64,000 nt of DNA from Pegethrix bostrychoides GSE-TBD4-15B (GTDB lineage: Bacteria > Cyanobacteriota > Cyanobacteriia > Elainellales > Elainellaceae). The DNA lies in contig JAHHHV010000069.1 of the NCBI GenBank assembly GCA_019359155.1, positions 82,931 through 146,930 of the forward strand, read 5' to 3'. This document shows, piece after piece, positions 7,999-17,059 of the stretch. Position 1 is the stretch's first letter. Each line of letters opens with the position of its first letter. The translations under genes and the position numbers were made by a program. The notes under the pieces were generated by a model that saw nothing but the letters and a program-made list of their open reading frames with translations, was not told the origin of the DNA and made no database searches.

Positions 7999-8169
7999 GT
8001 GAACAAAAGCTTAGTAATTTTTGGACTCTTGGCGGTAGCTGCTGCATTTCAAGTTCCGGCAGGTGTTCGGGTTCTGCAAGCTCAGCTTAACCAGTCCGGT
8101 TCGAGTAGCGAGGTCGTCTTGTTGGCTCAGCGCTCCTGCAACCCCAACGATCCTTCTACCTGCCCCTAG
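7999..8169 (+). CDS. Small exported protein with CNPNDPxTC motif (2)
   Basis: A 56-codon gene starting at GTG 7999, preceded at good distance by AAGGCGG. It encodes a short signal peptide (NKSLVIFGLLAVAAAFQVPA), a brief linker and a C-terminal QRSCNPNDPSTCP. The end matches the CNPNDPETC stretch of the neighbour upstream almost exactly, while the rest of the two proteins differs. An in-frame GTG at 7993 is the alternative start. The shared motif at the same distance from a signal peptide argues that both are real genes and paralogues. Function is unknown. Confidence 0.6.
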   Translation: MNKSLVIFGLLAVAAAFQVPAGVRVLQAQLNQSGSSSEVVLLAQRSCNPNDPSTCP

Positions 8170-8197
8170 TTCGGCCTCTAGAGTTTTTTTTTCAAAT

Positions 8198-11100
8198 CTA
8201 TTTTCCCTGATCGCCATTCTCTTCAGGTGATTCTTCAGGTGATTTGGACTGTGGTTTACAGAATTCAGCGGTCTGCTGCATCAAGACGGCGGTTTCTTGA
8301 TCGTTTGAGACATTGTTTAAGTTAGTTCTGAGGTGGTCGCTCAGCAGGTGACAGCCTTCATCTAACAGCTCATTCAGCGCCTTGTCGCTGGAGTCAGACG
8401 GCAGCTCATAGATTTGCACCTCTCGATCTAAGCTCGCTGAAATCAACTGCTTATTCGCTTCGTCAAACAGGACACTTTGCACAGCTCGACGGTGTTCGAT
8501 GGGTTGGGCAATCGGTTTGCCCATCTTGCTCCAGAGCTTAACGGTGGTATCGCGGCTAGCCGAAGCTAGCAGGTAGTTGTCCGTGCGGTCATTGAGACTG
8601 CTGTAGGCAAGCTGGACAACAGGGGCGCGATGCCCTCTCATTGGCTCACCCACTTCCTGCAAACTGCGCGTCTGGTTTGCCTGTGAGCCTGACTGGGAGA
8701 GCTTCAGGAGCCGAATCGAGTTATCGGACTCTAGCGCAACGGCCAGAAATTTGCCGTCTGGGCTGAAGCGCACGCTGGTAATGCTGCCTAGCTGCGGCGA
8801 CTGAGCTAGCCGTAGCTTCTGCGGCGCTTGTGGATTGCTGATGTCCCACAGCGTCAGGGTTTGCGGCGCGTCCGGCTGGCTGTTTCGCGCTCTGCCTGCC
8901 GCCACTAGCAGCTGGGCTTTTGAGTGAAAGTCGAGGCTGGTGATGCTGTTGCCGTTACCGGGCGTGAAGCTGGCGATGGGCTTTGGCAGGGCATTGCGAT
9001 CTGCGCTGCTGTTTGAGGGGCTGAACTGCCAGAGCTGAATGGTCGAATCCTCGCTGCCAGTTGCCAGAAATTGACCATCTGGACTGAAGCGGAGGCTGAT
9101 CAGCGATGACTTTGGGGAGCTTGGCCGCAGTTCTGCTGGAGCAGCGATGGGTAGCTGAATCTGACCTGCTGAATTCAGCTTTAAGCGCCAGAGTCTGATC
9201 TTGCCCACATCGTTAATGCCAGCCAGCAGCCGATTGTCTGGACTGAGGCTAATGCCCTTGAGGAAGCCCTCTCCGCCAGCCTTGCTGATAGTTGCAAGCG
9301 GCTGCCAGTTTGGTAGAGTCGCGCTGCCCGCCTCCAGTGACGGTGCGACTTGCTGCCAGAAAAACAGCTTCGCAGAGCTGCCAGCAACTAAAAACTGTCC
9401 CTGCTGGCTCAAGACTGCGCCGCTCTCTAGTCCCTGATCGTTGCGGAGTCGCACTGCACCTTGCTGAGTTTGCCAGAGCTTAATCGTTGCGTCGGAGCTG
9501 GCTGAGGCAATCAGCTTACCGTCTTCAGAAAAGCTCAGATCCATAATCTCGTTGCGATGTCCAACCAGCGTTTTGATTAAGGCATCATCGTCGCTGTCAG
9601 TCTTCCAGAATTCTACTGAGTCCTGTGAACCCGCGCCCAGTCGGCTCGTGGGTTGCCAAAGCCTGACGGTATCATCGCGGCCACCCGATACAATCATCCG
9701 GTCATCTGCACTAAACTCGACGCGGTACACCTGATCTTGATGTCCCCTGAGCGTGCGAAGCTCTGCTCCCGTGGCTGCATCCCAAACTTTGACAGTATTA
9801 TCGGCGCTGGCTGTGGCAATCAGCTTGCCGCCATGGCTAAAAATGGCTCGATGGATCCGGGCGCTATGTCCCTTCAGCTCGTGAATTAGCCTGCCATCAG
9901 CGCCCCAGAGCTTAACCGTATTGCCGCCGCCCGATGAGACAAACTGTTCTCCGTTTGGACTCGCTCTGACCCAGAAAGCTGGGTTGGTATCCAGCTGTTT
10001 TGCTTGTGACAAGTCCTGGCCAGTCCAAGTTCGCAAGCCGTCCTGACTAGCTGAAGCGAGCGTTTTGCCACTCTTACCAAAGCTGACGCTGATATTCTCC
10101 GAGTTGGTGGTCAGCGTTGTCCGATAGAAGCCCTGGTCAGACCAAATTTTGATGGTGCCATCAATACTGGCTGAGGCAATCTTCTGACCATCTGGGCTAA
10201 AGCGCACGTCATAGATCCAGTCGTCGTGACTAAGATCGATCAGGCTGGGATCGGTAAGGGTGCGAATCAGAGAGCCTTTGGGCGTGCCGTCTGGCTCACG
10301 GCTAATCTCCCAAAGCTTGATGGTCTTGTCGTAGCTGGCTGAGACGAGCTTTTGCCCAGCCGGATCAATGTTCAGGGCAACCACCTTGTCTCTATGGCCA
10401 TAGAGCGGCAGCTGACTGGGTGTACCGTCTGCTGTCCAGAGCCGCACCGTGCCATCTTCACTGGCAGAAGCTAAGAGCTGCTCGTCTCCCTGACCCATAA
10501 AGCTGACCCGATGAATCCGCTCTTGATGCTTTTCGAGTCGATTTTGCTCGTTGAGATTGGCGATGGACTTATTGAGCGCATTCACGACCTTCACGGTCGG
10601 GTCAAATGGGGTGAGCCGCAGCAGGTTGCTCAGCCCACCGCTTCTGAGGTCGCGGCCAGCCTTCATGCTGACCATCAGCGCATCTAGCTCTTGCCGGGTC
10701 TCAAGCGACGAAACCAGCGCGTTGATTTCGCCCACGGTTTTGAGCACTGTCGCCGCCAGGAAGCCCAGGATTGTCACGGCGGCAATCCCGACTCCTAGCC
10801 CCTGCGTCAGGCGCGTTCGACCTTGATGCTTTTTAGAGGCCTGAATGAACTCGCGCTGAAGATGAGTCGGCTGTGGATCTTTCTCCTGAGTCGCTGCGTC
10901 AATACCGTTCAGCCAGTTGATCGCACTACGCAGCTTACTGCCACGCAGCAGAGCTTCTTCACTGCGATTTTGGCTGTCCCAATCATGCGCTTGAGTCAAC
11001 AGCTTGGTATGTTCTTTGACATACTTTTCGTCAGTTTTGATCGCTTTGACAATATCTGCGACGAAGGCATCAAAATCATCTTCGTACTTATTGAGATATA

Positions 11101-12091
11101 TCCAATTTCGTTCTCTTGCCGCTTTAGGAACTTGTTCACGGTCGTAGCTACTGTCAAGCACAGCAGAAATAATGCGTTTGTTATCTTGGTCTGCCTGCTT
11201 GATTTCCTCACGGCAGTAGTCAGAGGCAACCGAGTTTTGACTCATCACAAACAGCAGACTGTCTGCATCCTGAATCCCTTCCGTGAGCTTTTCGCGCCAG
11301 GGAGCCGCGACCGGAATTCGCTCCCAGTCTATCCAAACCTGCACCTGATGCTGCTTCAATGCCTGGGTGAGCCGCTCAACCAATGGCTTATCGCGTCGAG
11401 AATAAGAAATGAAGACATCAGGGTTCTGGACTTGCCGCAGCTCAATGGCTTGAGCGCTAGCCTCGACGTACTGCTGCTGTAGCGCTGTGAGTTGGAGCTT
11501 GTTGGCCTGAGCCGTATTTTCTTGCGCCCAAGCTTTTACAGATGCTACATCGTCGGCATAGAGTAAAAACTCTTTCGCCTGACTATTTTGCTGCCACTGC
11601 TCTGCCCTCAGCCGCAACTTGTCGTAAATGGGATACTGGATCACCTGCTGAGCGGCCCATGCAAACCCACTTTCTGGATGCGCTGAGTCAATGCTAATCC
11701 AATGGGTCTGGGGAAACTCATCGGGCAGATGCTCCAGAGGCTCCACGGCTCGACAGAGCACCGGAATCAGCGGTTTGCCATGCTGAATAGCCGTCTGGAG
11801 CTGCTGCTGATTTTTGGGGGACTTAACTGAGGCAGGGCTAATTACAAACACAAAGCCTTCGGCCTGTTTGATGCCGTCCTCCAGGTATTGCCACTCTTCC
11901 GACTCACTGCGATCGGGGCTGAAGGGCAAATCATCTAGGTCAATCCAGGGATCCCGACCCAGACTGCGAATTGCGAAGTCTAGCTTTTGGACAAACTCAA
12001 TATCTTCACGCGCATAGGAAATGAACAGGTCATTTTTACGCGAACTTGTGGCAGATGCCGGATTGGGTAGAGTAGAGCGACCGCCAACCAT
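8198..12091 (-). CDS. Tandem TIR - TM - WD40 protein
   Basis: A 1297-residue protein. TIR1 (about 21-155, DLFISYAREDIEFVQKL) is followed by a helical linker (157-222), TIR2 (225-350, DVFISYSRRDKPLVERL), a second similar helical linker (360-425), a TM segment (431-450) and about 15 WD40 units (about 520-1250), enough for two seven-bladed propellers. The glutamate that is catalytic in NAD-cleaving TIR domains is present in TIR2 (Glu296, in DYCREEI) but is Gln97 in TIR1 (SPKNQQQL). TIR1-linker and TIR2-linker look like an internal duplication. Related TIR-WD40 and caspase-WD40 proteins in cyanobacteria are regarded as conflict or cell-death receptors. No Shine-Dalgarno site precedes the ATG. NAD cleavage is inference. 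Confidence 0.88.
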   Translation of the reverse strand: MVGGRSTLPNPASATSSRKNDLFISYAREDIEFVQKLDFAIRSLGRDPWIDLDDLPFSPDRSESEEWQYLEDGIKQAEGFVFVISPASVKSPKNQQQLQTAIQHGKPLIPVLCRAVEPLEHLPDEFPQTHWISIDSAHPESGFAWAAQQVIQYPIYDKLRLRAEQWQQNSQAKEFLLYADDVASVKAWAQENTAQANKLQLTALQQQYVEASAQAIELRQVQNPDVFISYSRRDKPLVERLTQALKQHQVQVWIDWERIPVAAPWREKLTEGIQDADSLLFVMSQNSVASDYCREEIKQADQDNKRIISAVLDSSYDREQVPKAARERNWIYLNKYEDDFDAFVADIVKAIKTDEKYVKEHTKLLTQAHDWDSQNRSEEALLRGSKLRSAINWLNGIDAATQEKDPQPTHLQREFIQASKKHQGRTRLTQGLGVGIAAVTILGFLAATVLKTVGEINALVSSLETRQELDALMVSMKAGRDLRSGGLSNLLRLTPFDPTVKVVNALNKSIANLNEQNRLEKHQERIHRVSFMGQGDEQLLASASEDGTVRLWTADGTPSQLPLYGHRDKVVALNIDPAGQKLVSASYDKTIKLWEISREPDGTPKGSLIRTLTDPSLIDLSHDDWIYDVRFSPDGQKIASASIDGTIKIWSDQGFYRTTLTTNSENISVSFGKSGKTLASASQDGLRTWTGQDLSQAKQLDTNPAFWVRASPNGEQFVSSGGGNTVKLWGADGRLIHELKGHSARIHRAIFSHGGKLIATASADNTVKVWDAATGAELRTLRGHQDQVYRVEFSADDRMIVSGGRDDTVRLWQPTSRLGAGSQDSVEFWKTDSDDDALIKTLVGHRNEIMDLSFSEDGKLIASASSDATIKLWQTQQGAVRLRNDQGLESGAVLSQQGQFLVAGSSAKLFFWQQVAPSLEAGSATLPNWQPLATISKAGGEGFLKGISLSPDNRLLAGINDVGKIRLWRLKLNSAGQIQLPIAAPAELRPSSPKSSLISLRFSPDGQFLATGSEDSTIQLWQFSPSNSSADRNALPKPIASFTPGNGNSITSLDFHSKAQLLVAAGRARNSQPDAPQTLTLWDISNPQAPQKLRLAQSPQLGSITSVRFSPDGKFLAVALESDNSIRLLKLSQSGSQANQTRSLQEVGEPMRGHRAPVVQLAYSSLNDRTDNYLLASASRDTTVKLWSKMGKPIAQPIEHRRAVQSVLFDEANKQLISASLDREVQIYELPSDSSDKALNELLDEGCHLLSDHLRTNLNNVSNDQETAVLMQQTAEFCKPQSKSPEESPEENGDQGK

Positions 12092-12257
12092 AGGACAACA
12101 GGAAACGTAAGAAAGCAGATTTAATCAGCAATCAGCGAAATTGCCGCCTTTTAGACAGGATAGAGGATGCTGGACGCTGAGGCAGAAAACTGCCTATAGA
12201 TTTAATCTTGCCCGGAGCCTAGCGCTCTGGGTGCTCTGGGTACTCTGCTTGGGCGCT

Positions 12258-13700
12258 CTACTTCCGCAACTTCTGGCTGCGCGCCTGACTCGCCAAACTA
12301 ATCCGGTCGCTGAGCTGTCGCAGATTGCGCGCCAAGTCGCCGTCCACCTCTTTTTGCTGGGTGATTTTTTCGCAGCTGTAGAGCACCGTCGTATGGTCTT
12401 TGCCGCCAAACACCTCGCCAATTTTCGGCAGGCTAAGGTCGGTATGCTGGCGCATCAGGTACATGCCAATTTGGCGAGCAACGCTAATTTCGCGGCGGCG
12501 GGAGCTGCTTTTGAGTTCTTCAATCGAGATGCCGTAGGTTTCGGTGATAGCGTTGAGGATGCTCTCAGGCGAGGCTTCTACCTGGTCGCTGGGCGGGTTG
12601 AGAATCGGGGCGATGCTTTCCACCGTCATCGGCAGACCGGATATCGAGACGTAGGCCACCGCCCGAATCAGCGCCCCTTCTAGCTCGCGGATGTTGGAGG
12701 TGTAGCTGGAGGCAATGTACTCAATTACCGCACGCGGCAGGCGCATGTTCTCGTACTCGGCTTTTTTCTGCAAAATCGCCATCCGCGTCTCCAGATCCGG
12801 CGACTGAATATCAGCAATCAGCCCCATCGAAAACCGTGAGCAGAGCCGCTCTTGCAGGCGCGGAATCAAATTGGGGGGACGATCCGAGGCTAAGACCACC
12901 TGCTTGCCTGCTTCGTGCAGCGTGTTGAAGGTGTGGAAGAACTCTTCCTGGGTGTATTCTTTGCCCTCAATAAACTGAATGTCATCCACCAGCAGCACGT
13001 CCACGGCGCGGTAGTGGTCGCGGAAGCTCTGCATACTGTCTTTGCGGATCGCCGAAATCAGATCGTTGGTGAACTGCTCGGTCGAGACATAGAAGATGCG
13101 AGCATCCGGGTTGATTTCCAGGCGGTAATGGCCAATCGCCTGCATCAGGTGCGTTTTGCCCAAGCCCACGCCGCCGCAGAGGAACAGCGGGTTGAATTCG
13201 CGTCCCGGCGATTCGGCCACGGCCAGCGAGGCGGCGTGAGCCATGCGGTTGTTTGCGCCCACCACAAACCGCGAGAAGATGTAGCGATTGTTCAGGTCGG
13301 TTTGCTTGAGGCGGCTGGGCGGCGCATCGGGGAGCGGGGCTTCGGGGAGCGGTTCCTGCGTCGGAGCCTCGACGGGCAGCGGCCAGAACAGTTCTGTTGA
13401 CTCAGCTTCGCTAGAGCGCACCACGATCTGGATCTCAACCGCATGACCGAGAATCGCGGCGGCGACCTCAGCAATCGTTTTGACGTAGTACTTTTGCAGC
13501 CAGTTGCGGGCAAAGGGGTTAGGCGTGCAGATCACCAGCCGATCGGCTTCGAGCTGCTCCAGCACAGCAGGCTTGATCCAAGTCTCAAACGTGGGGCGGC
13601 TGAGCTGAAGCTGAAGCTGCTCTAAAACCTGATGCCAAAATTTTTCCAGGCTAGTTTCCACTACTTGCTCCAACCCCAGATGTTGCGTATAGGATGCCAT
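12258..13700 (-). CDS. dnaA: Chromosomal replication initiator DnaA
   Basis: A 480-residue AAA+ protein that binds DnaA boxes and opens the replication origin. Domain I starts with [24 protein letters not shown]; domain III has the Walker A motif [14 protein letters not shown] and Walker B motif [23 protein letters not shown] lies near its end; domain IV ends with the DNA-binding signature [15 protein letters not shown]. The protein is slightly longer than many homologues because of a proline-rich domain II. No dnaN is next to it, and neither flank contains a cluster of TTATCCACA boxes, so this is not evidently the origin. The upstream spacer carries a 3 x 10 bp tandem repeat. Confidence 0.97.
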   Translation of the reverse strand: MASYTQHLGLEQVVETSLEKFWHQVLEQLQLQLSRPTFETWIKPAVLEQLEADRLVICTPNPFARNWLQKYYVKTIAEVAAAILGHAVEIQIVVRSSEAESTELFWPLPVEAPTQEPLPEAPLPDAPPSRLKQTDLNNRYIFSRFVVGANNRMAHAASLAVAESPGREFNPLFLCGGVGLGKTHLMQAIGHYRLEINPDARIFYVSTEQFTNDLISAIRKDSMQSFRDHYRAVDVLLVDDIQFIEGKEYTQEEFFHTFNTLHEAGKQVVLASDRPPNLIPRLQERLCSRFSMGLIADIQSPDLETRMAILQKKAEYENMRLPRAVIEYIASSYTSNIRELEGALIRAVAYVSISGLPMTVESIAPILNPPSDQVEASPESILNAITETYGISIEELKSSSRRREISVARQIGMYLMRQHTDLSLPKIGEVFGGKDHTTVLYSCEKITQQKEVDGDLARNLRQLSDRISLASQARSQKLRK

Positions 13701-13800
13701 AAATTTCTAGATCTGGGGACGGTTTTTCAAAAAATCGGGTTGAAGCGCTGAAGTTGCCTACGAGCTTTGCGATTGCGGGTCGGTTTCGGTAAGCTGCTGT

Positions 13801-13830
13801 TGCGGACGATTGCGGACGATTGCGGACGAG
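13801..13830. repeat. 3 x 10 bp tandem repeat between dnaA and the transporter gene
   Basis: TGCGGACGAT occurs twice, followed by TGCGGACGAG, 31 bases before the transporter ATG and 100 bases upstream of dnaA, in the shared divergent promoter region. It does not resemble a DnaA box. Confidence 0.8.
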
Positions 13831-13861
13831 TTCAAGCCAAATCTATACGGGAGCATGACTC

Positions 13862-15454
13862 ATGCAGCTAGGGGCGTTTTTGAGCAGTCAGCCAATTTTG
13901 ACGCTGTTTGGGGTGATTGCGCTGGGCTATGCAGTCGGGGAGATCGCAATTGCCGGGTTTAGTTTGGGCGTGGGGGCAGTGCTGTTTGTTGGGCTAGGGG
14001 TGGGAGCGATTGCCCCGGAAGCTGCGCCGCCCGCTATGCTCAGCACTGTCGGGTTAGTTTTGTTTTTTTATGGCATTGGCATCCAGTATGGCAAGCCGTT
14101 TGTGGCGGGGTTGATTAGCCCAGACGGACAGCGCCAAAACCTGATTGCGATGGTGAGCGTGCTGGGCGGCGGGCTGCTAGCGGCGCTTTTGACGGCTCAG
14201 CTGGCGATTCCAGCGGCAACCATGGCCGGGATTTTTGCGGGGGCGCTGGTCAACACGGCAACGCTGCAATCTGTGACCGAGAAAGTGGGCGGCGAACTGC
14301 CCGCTGTTGGCTACGGCGTGGCCTATCCGCTGGGCGTGCTGGCTCCCATTCTGGCGATCTATTTTGCCCAAAAGATTCTGCGCCCGCAGGTGAAAGCACC
14401 CGAACCCAGAGGCGTGATGGAAATTGAAGTGGTGGTCAATCAGTCGGCGGCAATTGGTCAGCCACTCTCTGCCGTGATCAGCCAGATGCCGCCGGAAGTG
14501 CAAATTGTGGCGGTGCGTCAAGACGGCCATAACCGCATGCCCAGAGGCAACCTGAAGCTGCGAGCTGGGGACGACGTGCTGCTGGTAGGCGAAGGCAAGC
14601 CGCTGGCTGAGGCGAAACGGCTGCTGGGCGAGGAGATTGCGGGCAAAATTATCCTCGACCACCGCGATCTCGATGATCTGGATATCTACGTCTCCAAACC
14701 TGCCGTAATTGGCCGCAGGCTGGGCGAACTCAACCTCAGTGAGCATCCGCGATGCAGCATTATTTCGGTGCAGCGGGGCGATGCGGTGATGTATCCGCAT
14801 CCGGGGCTGGTGCTGGAGTCGGGCGATCGGGTCTGGGCGGTGGCTGAACGCGAGCAGTTTAAGACGGTACGCGACTTTTTTGGCAACTCGGCACGCAGCA
14901 CGGCGGAGGTCAGCTATTTATCGTTAGGGCTGGGCATGGTACTGGGGGTACTGTTTGGCCTGATCCCGTTTCCGCTGCCGGGACTGGGAACCTTCAGCTT
15001 TGGCGCAGCGGGCGGGGCGATGATCGTCTCGCTGATTTTGGGCTGGCTGGGACGCACGGGGCAGCTCAACTGGAGCATCCCGCCCTCAGCCAACCTGACA
15101 TTGCGGAACTTCGGCCTGACGCTGTTTTTGGCCGTGGTCGGGATGCGCTCGGCTCAGCAGTTTTTTACAACCCTTCAGCAGACAGGTTTGTTGCTGGTAG
15201 GTCTGGGGCTGGCGATTACGTTGGCGGTGGTGGGTGTGGCGCTGGGGCTAGGTGTGGCGTTGCGGCTACCCTATGACGAACTGCTGGGCATTGTGGCAGG
15301 CGTGACGGGAAACCCGGCGATTCTGGCTTATGCTTCGGCCAGCGTCCCCACGAACAAGCCAGAGCTGGGCTATGCGATTGTCTTTCCCACCAGCACGATT
15401 ATCAAAATTGTGGCGGTGCAGGTGCTGCTGGTGCTGTTTGCTGGGGATATTTGA
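13862..15454 (+). CDS. Aspartate-alanine exchanger family transporter (YidE/YbjL duplication, RCK-C domains)
   Basis: A 530-residue inner membrane protein. Two blocks of TM helices (about 1-170 and 350-530) show the internal duplication of the AAE family, each with a glycine-rich signature (ALVNTATLQSV in the first, VTGNPAILAYA in the second). Between them lie two RCK-C/TrkA-C type ligand-binding domains (VNQSAAIGQPLSAV and SKPAVIGRRLGEL). Members exchange aspartate for alanine or carry other small anions. The substrate cannot be read from sequence. The gene is divergent from dnaA. The ATG at 13862 has only a weak upstream ribosome binding site (GGGAGCATG). Confidence 0.85.
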   Translation: MQLGAFLSSQPILTLFGVIALGYAVGEIAIAGFSLGVGAVLFVGLGVGAIAPEAAPPAMLSTVGLVLFFYGIGIQYGKPFVAGLISPDGQRQNLIAMVSVLGGGLLAALLTAQLAIPAATMAGIFAGALVNTATLQSVTEKVGGELPAVGYGVAYPLGVLAPILAIYFAQKILRPQVKAPEPRGVMEIEVVVNQSAAIGQPLSAVISQMPPEVQIVAVRQDGHNRMPRGNLKLRAGDDVLLVGEGKPLAEAKRLLGEEIAGKIILDHRDLDDLDIYVSKPAVIGRRLGELNLSEHPRCSIISVQRGDAVMYPHPGLVLESGDRVWAVAEREQFKTVRDFFGNSARSTAEVSYLSLGLGMVLGVLFGLIPFPLPGLGTFSFGAAGGAMIVSLILGWLGRTGQLNWSIPPSANLTLRNFGLTLFLAVVGMRSAQQFFTTLQQTGLLLVGLGLAITLAVVGVALGLGVALRLPYDELLGIVAGVTGNPAILAYASASVPTNKPELGYAIVFPTSTIIKIVAVQVLLVLFAGDI

Positions 15455-15574
15455 GCAGGACATAGCCAAGCTGAGTTTGTTGAGCGGAGTCCATTCTTGC
15501 TCGCTTAGACAAGATCATTGTCCGAACCGCAACCTTGACCACCTCGATAGATCCCAATCAGCTCTTATAATATG

Positions 15575-15591
15575 AGAATGATTTTCATTCT
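15575..15591. promoter_or_regulatory. Fur/Zur-like operator upstream of the COG0523 GTPase gene
   Basis: AGAATGATTTTCATTCT has perfect 7 bp arms around TTT, the symmetry and AT-rich GATTTTCAT core typical of Fur-family operators. It is preceded by TATAAT (15567-15572), a likely -10 element, and ends 20 bases before the ATG, so repressor binding would block transcription. Because the gene behind it encodes a COG0523 metal GTPase, often zinc-regulated, Zur is the preferred candidate; Fur is not excluded. Confidence 0.6.
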
Positions 15592-15611
15592 ATAAAAATA
15601 GAGGTGAGGGC

Positions 15612-16580
15612 ATGGGGGCAACTGAAGGGGTCACAGTTCCGGTCACGGTTTTAACCGGCTATTTGGGGGCAGGCAAAACAACCTTGCTGAATCGGATTCT
15701 GACGCATGAGCATGGCAAGAGGGTGGCGGTTATTGTTAACGAGTTTGGCGATGTCGGGATTGATCACCAGTTAATCGTCAATACAGACGAAGAAATCTTC
15801 GAGATGAATAACGGCTGTATCTGCTGCACCGTACGAGGAGATCTGATTCGGATCATCAGTAATTTGATGAAACGCCGGGATAAATTTGACCATCTGGTGA
15901 TTGAAACCACTGGACTGGCTGATCCTGCTCCGGTCATTCAGACCTTCTTTATGGATGAGGATGTTCAGACCCAAACTCATTTAGACGCTGTAGTGACAGT
16001 TGTTGATGCCAAGCATATCTCGCAACATTGGGATGCAGAAGAAGCCCAGGAACAGATTGCCTTTGCTGACGTGGTTTTACTTAATAAAACAGATTTAGTA
16101 ACACCCACAGCGCTAGATGAGCTAGAGCAGCGGATTCGATCCATGAATGCAATAGTGAAGATCTACCGCACTCGCAACGCCGAGCTGGGAATGGATGCTG
16201 TGCTGGGTGTGGGCGCGTTTGATCTCACTCGTGCCTTGAACATTGATCCAGATTTCCTGAATGAGACAGCCCATGAGCACGATGAAACAGTCGGTTCAGT
16301 CTCATTAGTCGAGGCAGGCGCGGTAGATGGAGAAAAGATTAACCTGTGGTTGGGGGAACTGCTGCGGAATCAGGGAGCCGATATCTTTCGGATGAAGGGT
16401 ATTCTAAACATTCACGGAGAAGATCACCGCTTTGTGTTTCAAGGCGTTCACATGCTGTTTGATGGGCAGCAGGATCGTCTCTGGAAGCCAGATGAGATCC
16501 GTAAAAACGAGTTGGTATTCATCGGGCGAAATCTGGATGCAATTCAACTGAAGGCGATGTTTCAGGCTTGTTTGATGTAG
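15612..16580 (+). CDS. COG0523 (CobW/ZigA-type) metal-chaperone GTPase
   Basis: A 322-residue G3E-family GTPase. It has the P-loop GYLGAGKTT at 16-24, the metal-binding CxCC motif (GCICC, Cys69-Cys71-Cys72), ETTGLADPAP for the switch region, LLNKTD for guanine recognition, and the C-terminal CobW_C domain with FRMKGILNI and HRFVFQGVHM. COG0523 proteins deliver zinc or another metal to target enzymes, particularly during scarcity. The Fur/Zur-like operator at 15575-15591 supports induction under metal limitation. The ATG is preceded by AGAGGTGAGG. It is unlikely to be a cobalamin gene, since no such genes are nearby. Confidence 0.9.
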   Translation: MGATEGVTVPVTVLTGYLGAGKTTLLNRILTHEHGKRVAVIVNEFGDVGIDHQLIVNTDEEIFEMNNGCICCTVRGDLIRIISNLMKRRDKFDHLVIETTGLADPAPVIQTFFMDEDVQTQTHLDAVVTVVDAKHISQHWDAEEAQEQIAFADVVLLNKTDLVTPTALDELEQRIRSMNAIVKIYRTRNAELGMDAVLGVGAFDLTRALNIDPDFLNETAHEHDETVGSVSLVEAGAVDGEKINLWLGELLRNQGADIFRMKGILNIHGEDHRFVFQGVHMLFDGQQDRLWKPDEIRKNELVFIGRNLDAIQLKAMFQACLM

Positions 16581-16614
16581 CAAAGCCCTCGGTGCGCTGA
16601 ATCAACCCTGTCAA

Positions 16615-16728
16615 TCAGGCGCGGTTGAAAAAACAGCTTCTCGCCCCGGTATGACAGGCCGCCTCACCAATCTGTTCAATCTTGAGCAAAATTGTGTCAC
16701 CGTCGCAGTCATAGAGCAGTTCTTTTAC
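16615..16728 (-). pseudogene. hisI: 3' remnant of hisI (phosphoribosyl-AMP cyclohydrolase)
   Basis: Only the last 37 codons remain. They read [19 protein letters not shown] and continue into [16 protein letters not shown] before the stop, matching the end of HisI, including the DCDGDT and CHTGxRSCF metal-site motifs. The first two thirds of the enzyme are absent; a different small gene lies immediately upstream. It has no start codon and cannot make the histidine pathway enzyme, so an intact hisI or hisIE must exist elsewhere if the organism is a prototroph. Confidence 0.8.
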
Positions 16729-16738
16729 CTCTAACCTA

Positions 16739-16953
16739 CTACTCCAGCCGCAAATAGCGCAGCAGAACGCTCAGGAATTCGCCAGGGTTTTCGATGGGTT
16801 GGGGCGGCTCCAGTCGCTGGTTTCGGCGTAGCCTCGGTTGTGGAGCTGGTGGATGGTGCGGGCAATGGCGCATTTTGATCCATAGAGGACATATTTGAGG
16901 CGTTCGCGCTGGGCTGGTTCGTGGCTGGGCAATTCTGAGAAGTCGTCTGCCAT
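16739..16953 (-). pseudogene. Small conserved gene broken by a one-base frameshift
   Basis: Translation from ATG 16953 gives MADDFSELPSHEPAQRERLK through to YAETSDWSRP, then leaves frame. Reading on in the -1 frame gives [20 protein letters not shown] and a stop at 16739. Together they form a sensible protein of about 70 residues with a charged C-terminus. The frame changes at a run of four C (16801-16804 on the minus strand); one more C would restore it. It could be a real mutation or a sequencing error in the homopolymer. The protein is of unknown function. Confidence 0.65.
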
Positions 16954-17059
16954 AGTTGGGAGTTGCTCTGAACTATGGGGCGAGTATAGAAGTTTGGCTG
17001 GAGTAAAGGCAAGAGTTTTCCCTAAAAGATCGGTTGATATTTATCGAGAAGTTAGGGTT

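Noticed and set aside
10823..11482. 219-codon plus-strand frame within the TIR-WD40 gene
   Set aside because: It is antisense to the TIR2 and linker coding region, has no recognisable domain, and follows codon-position bias of the true gene.
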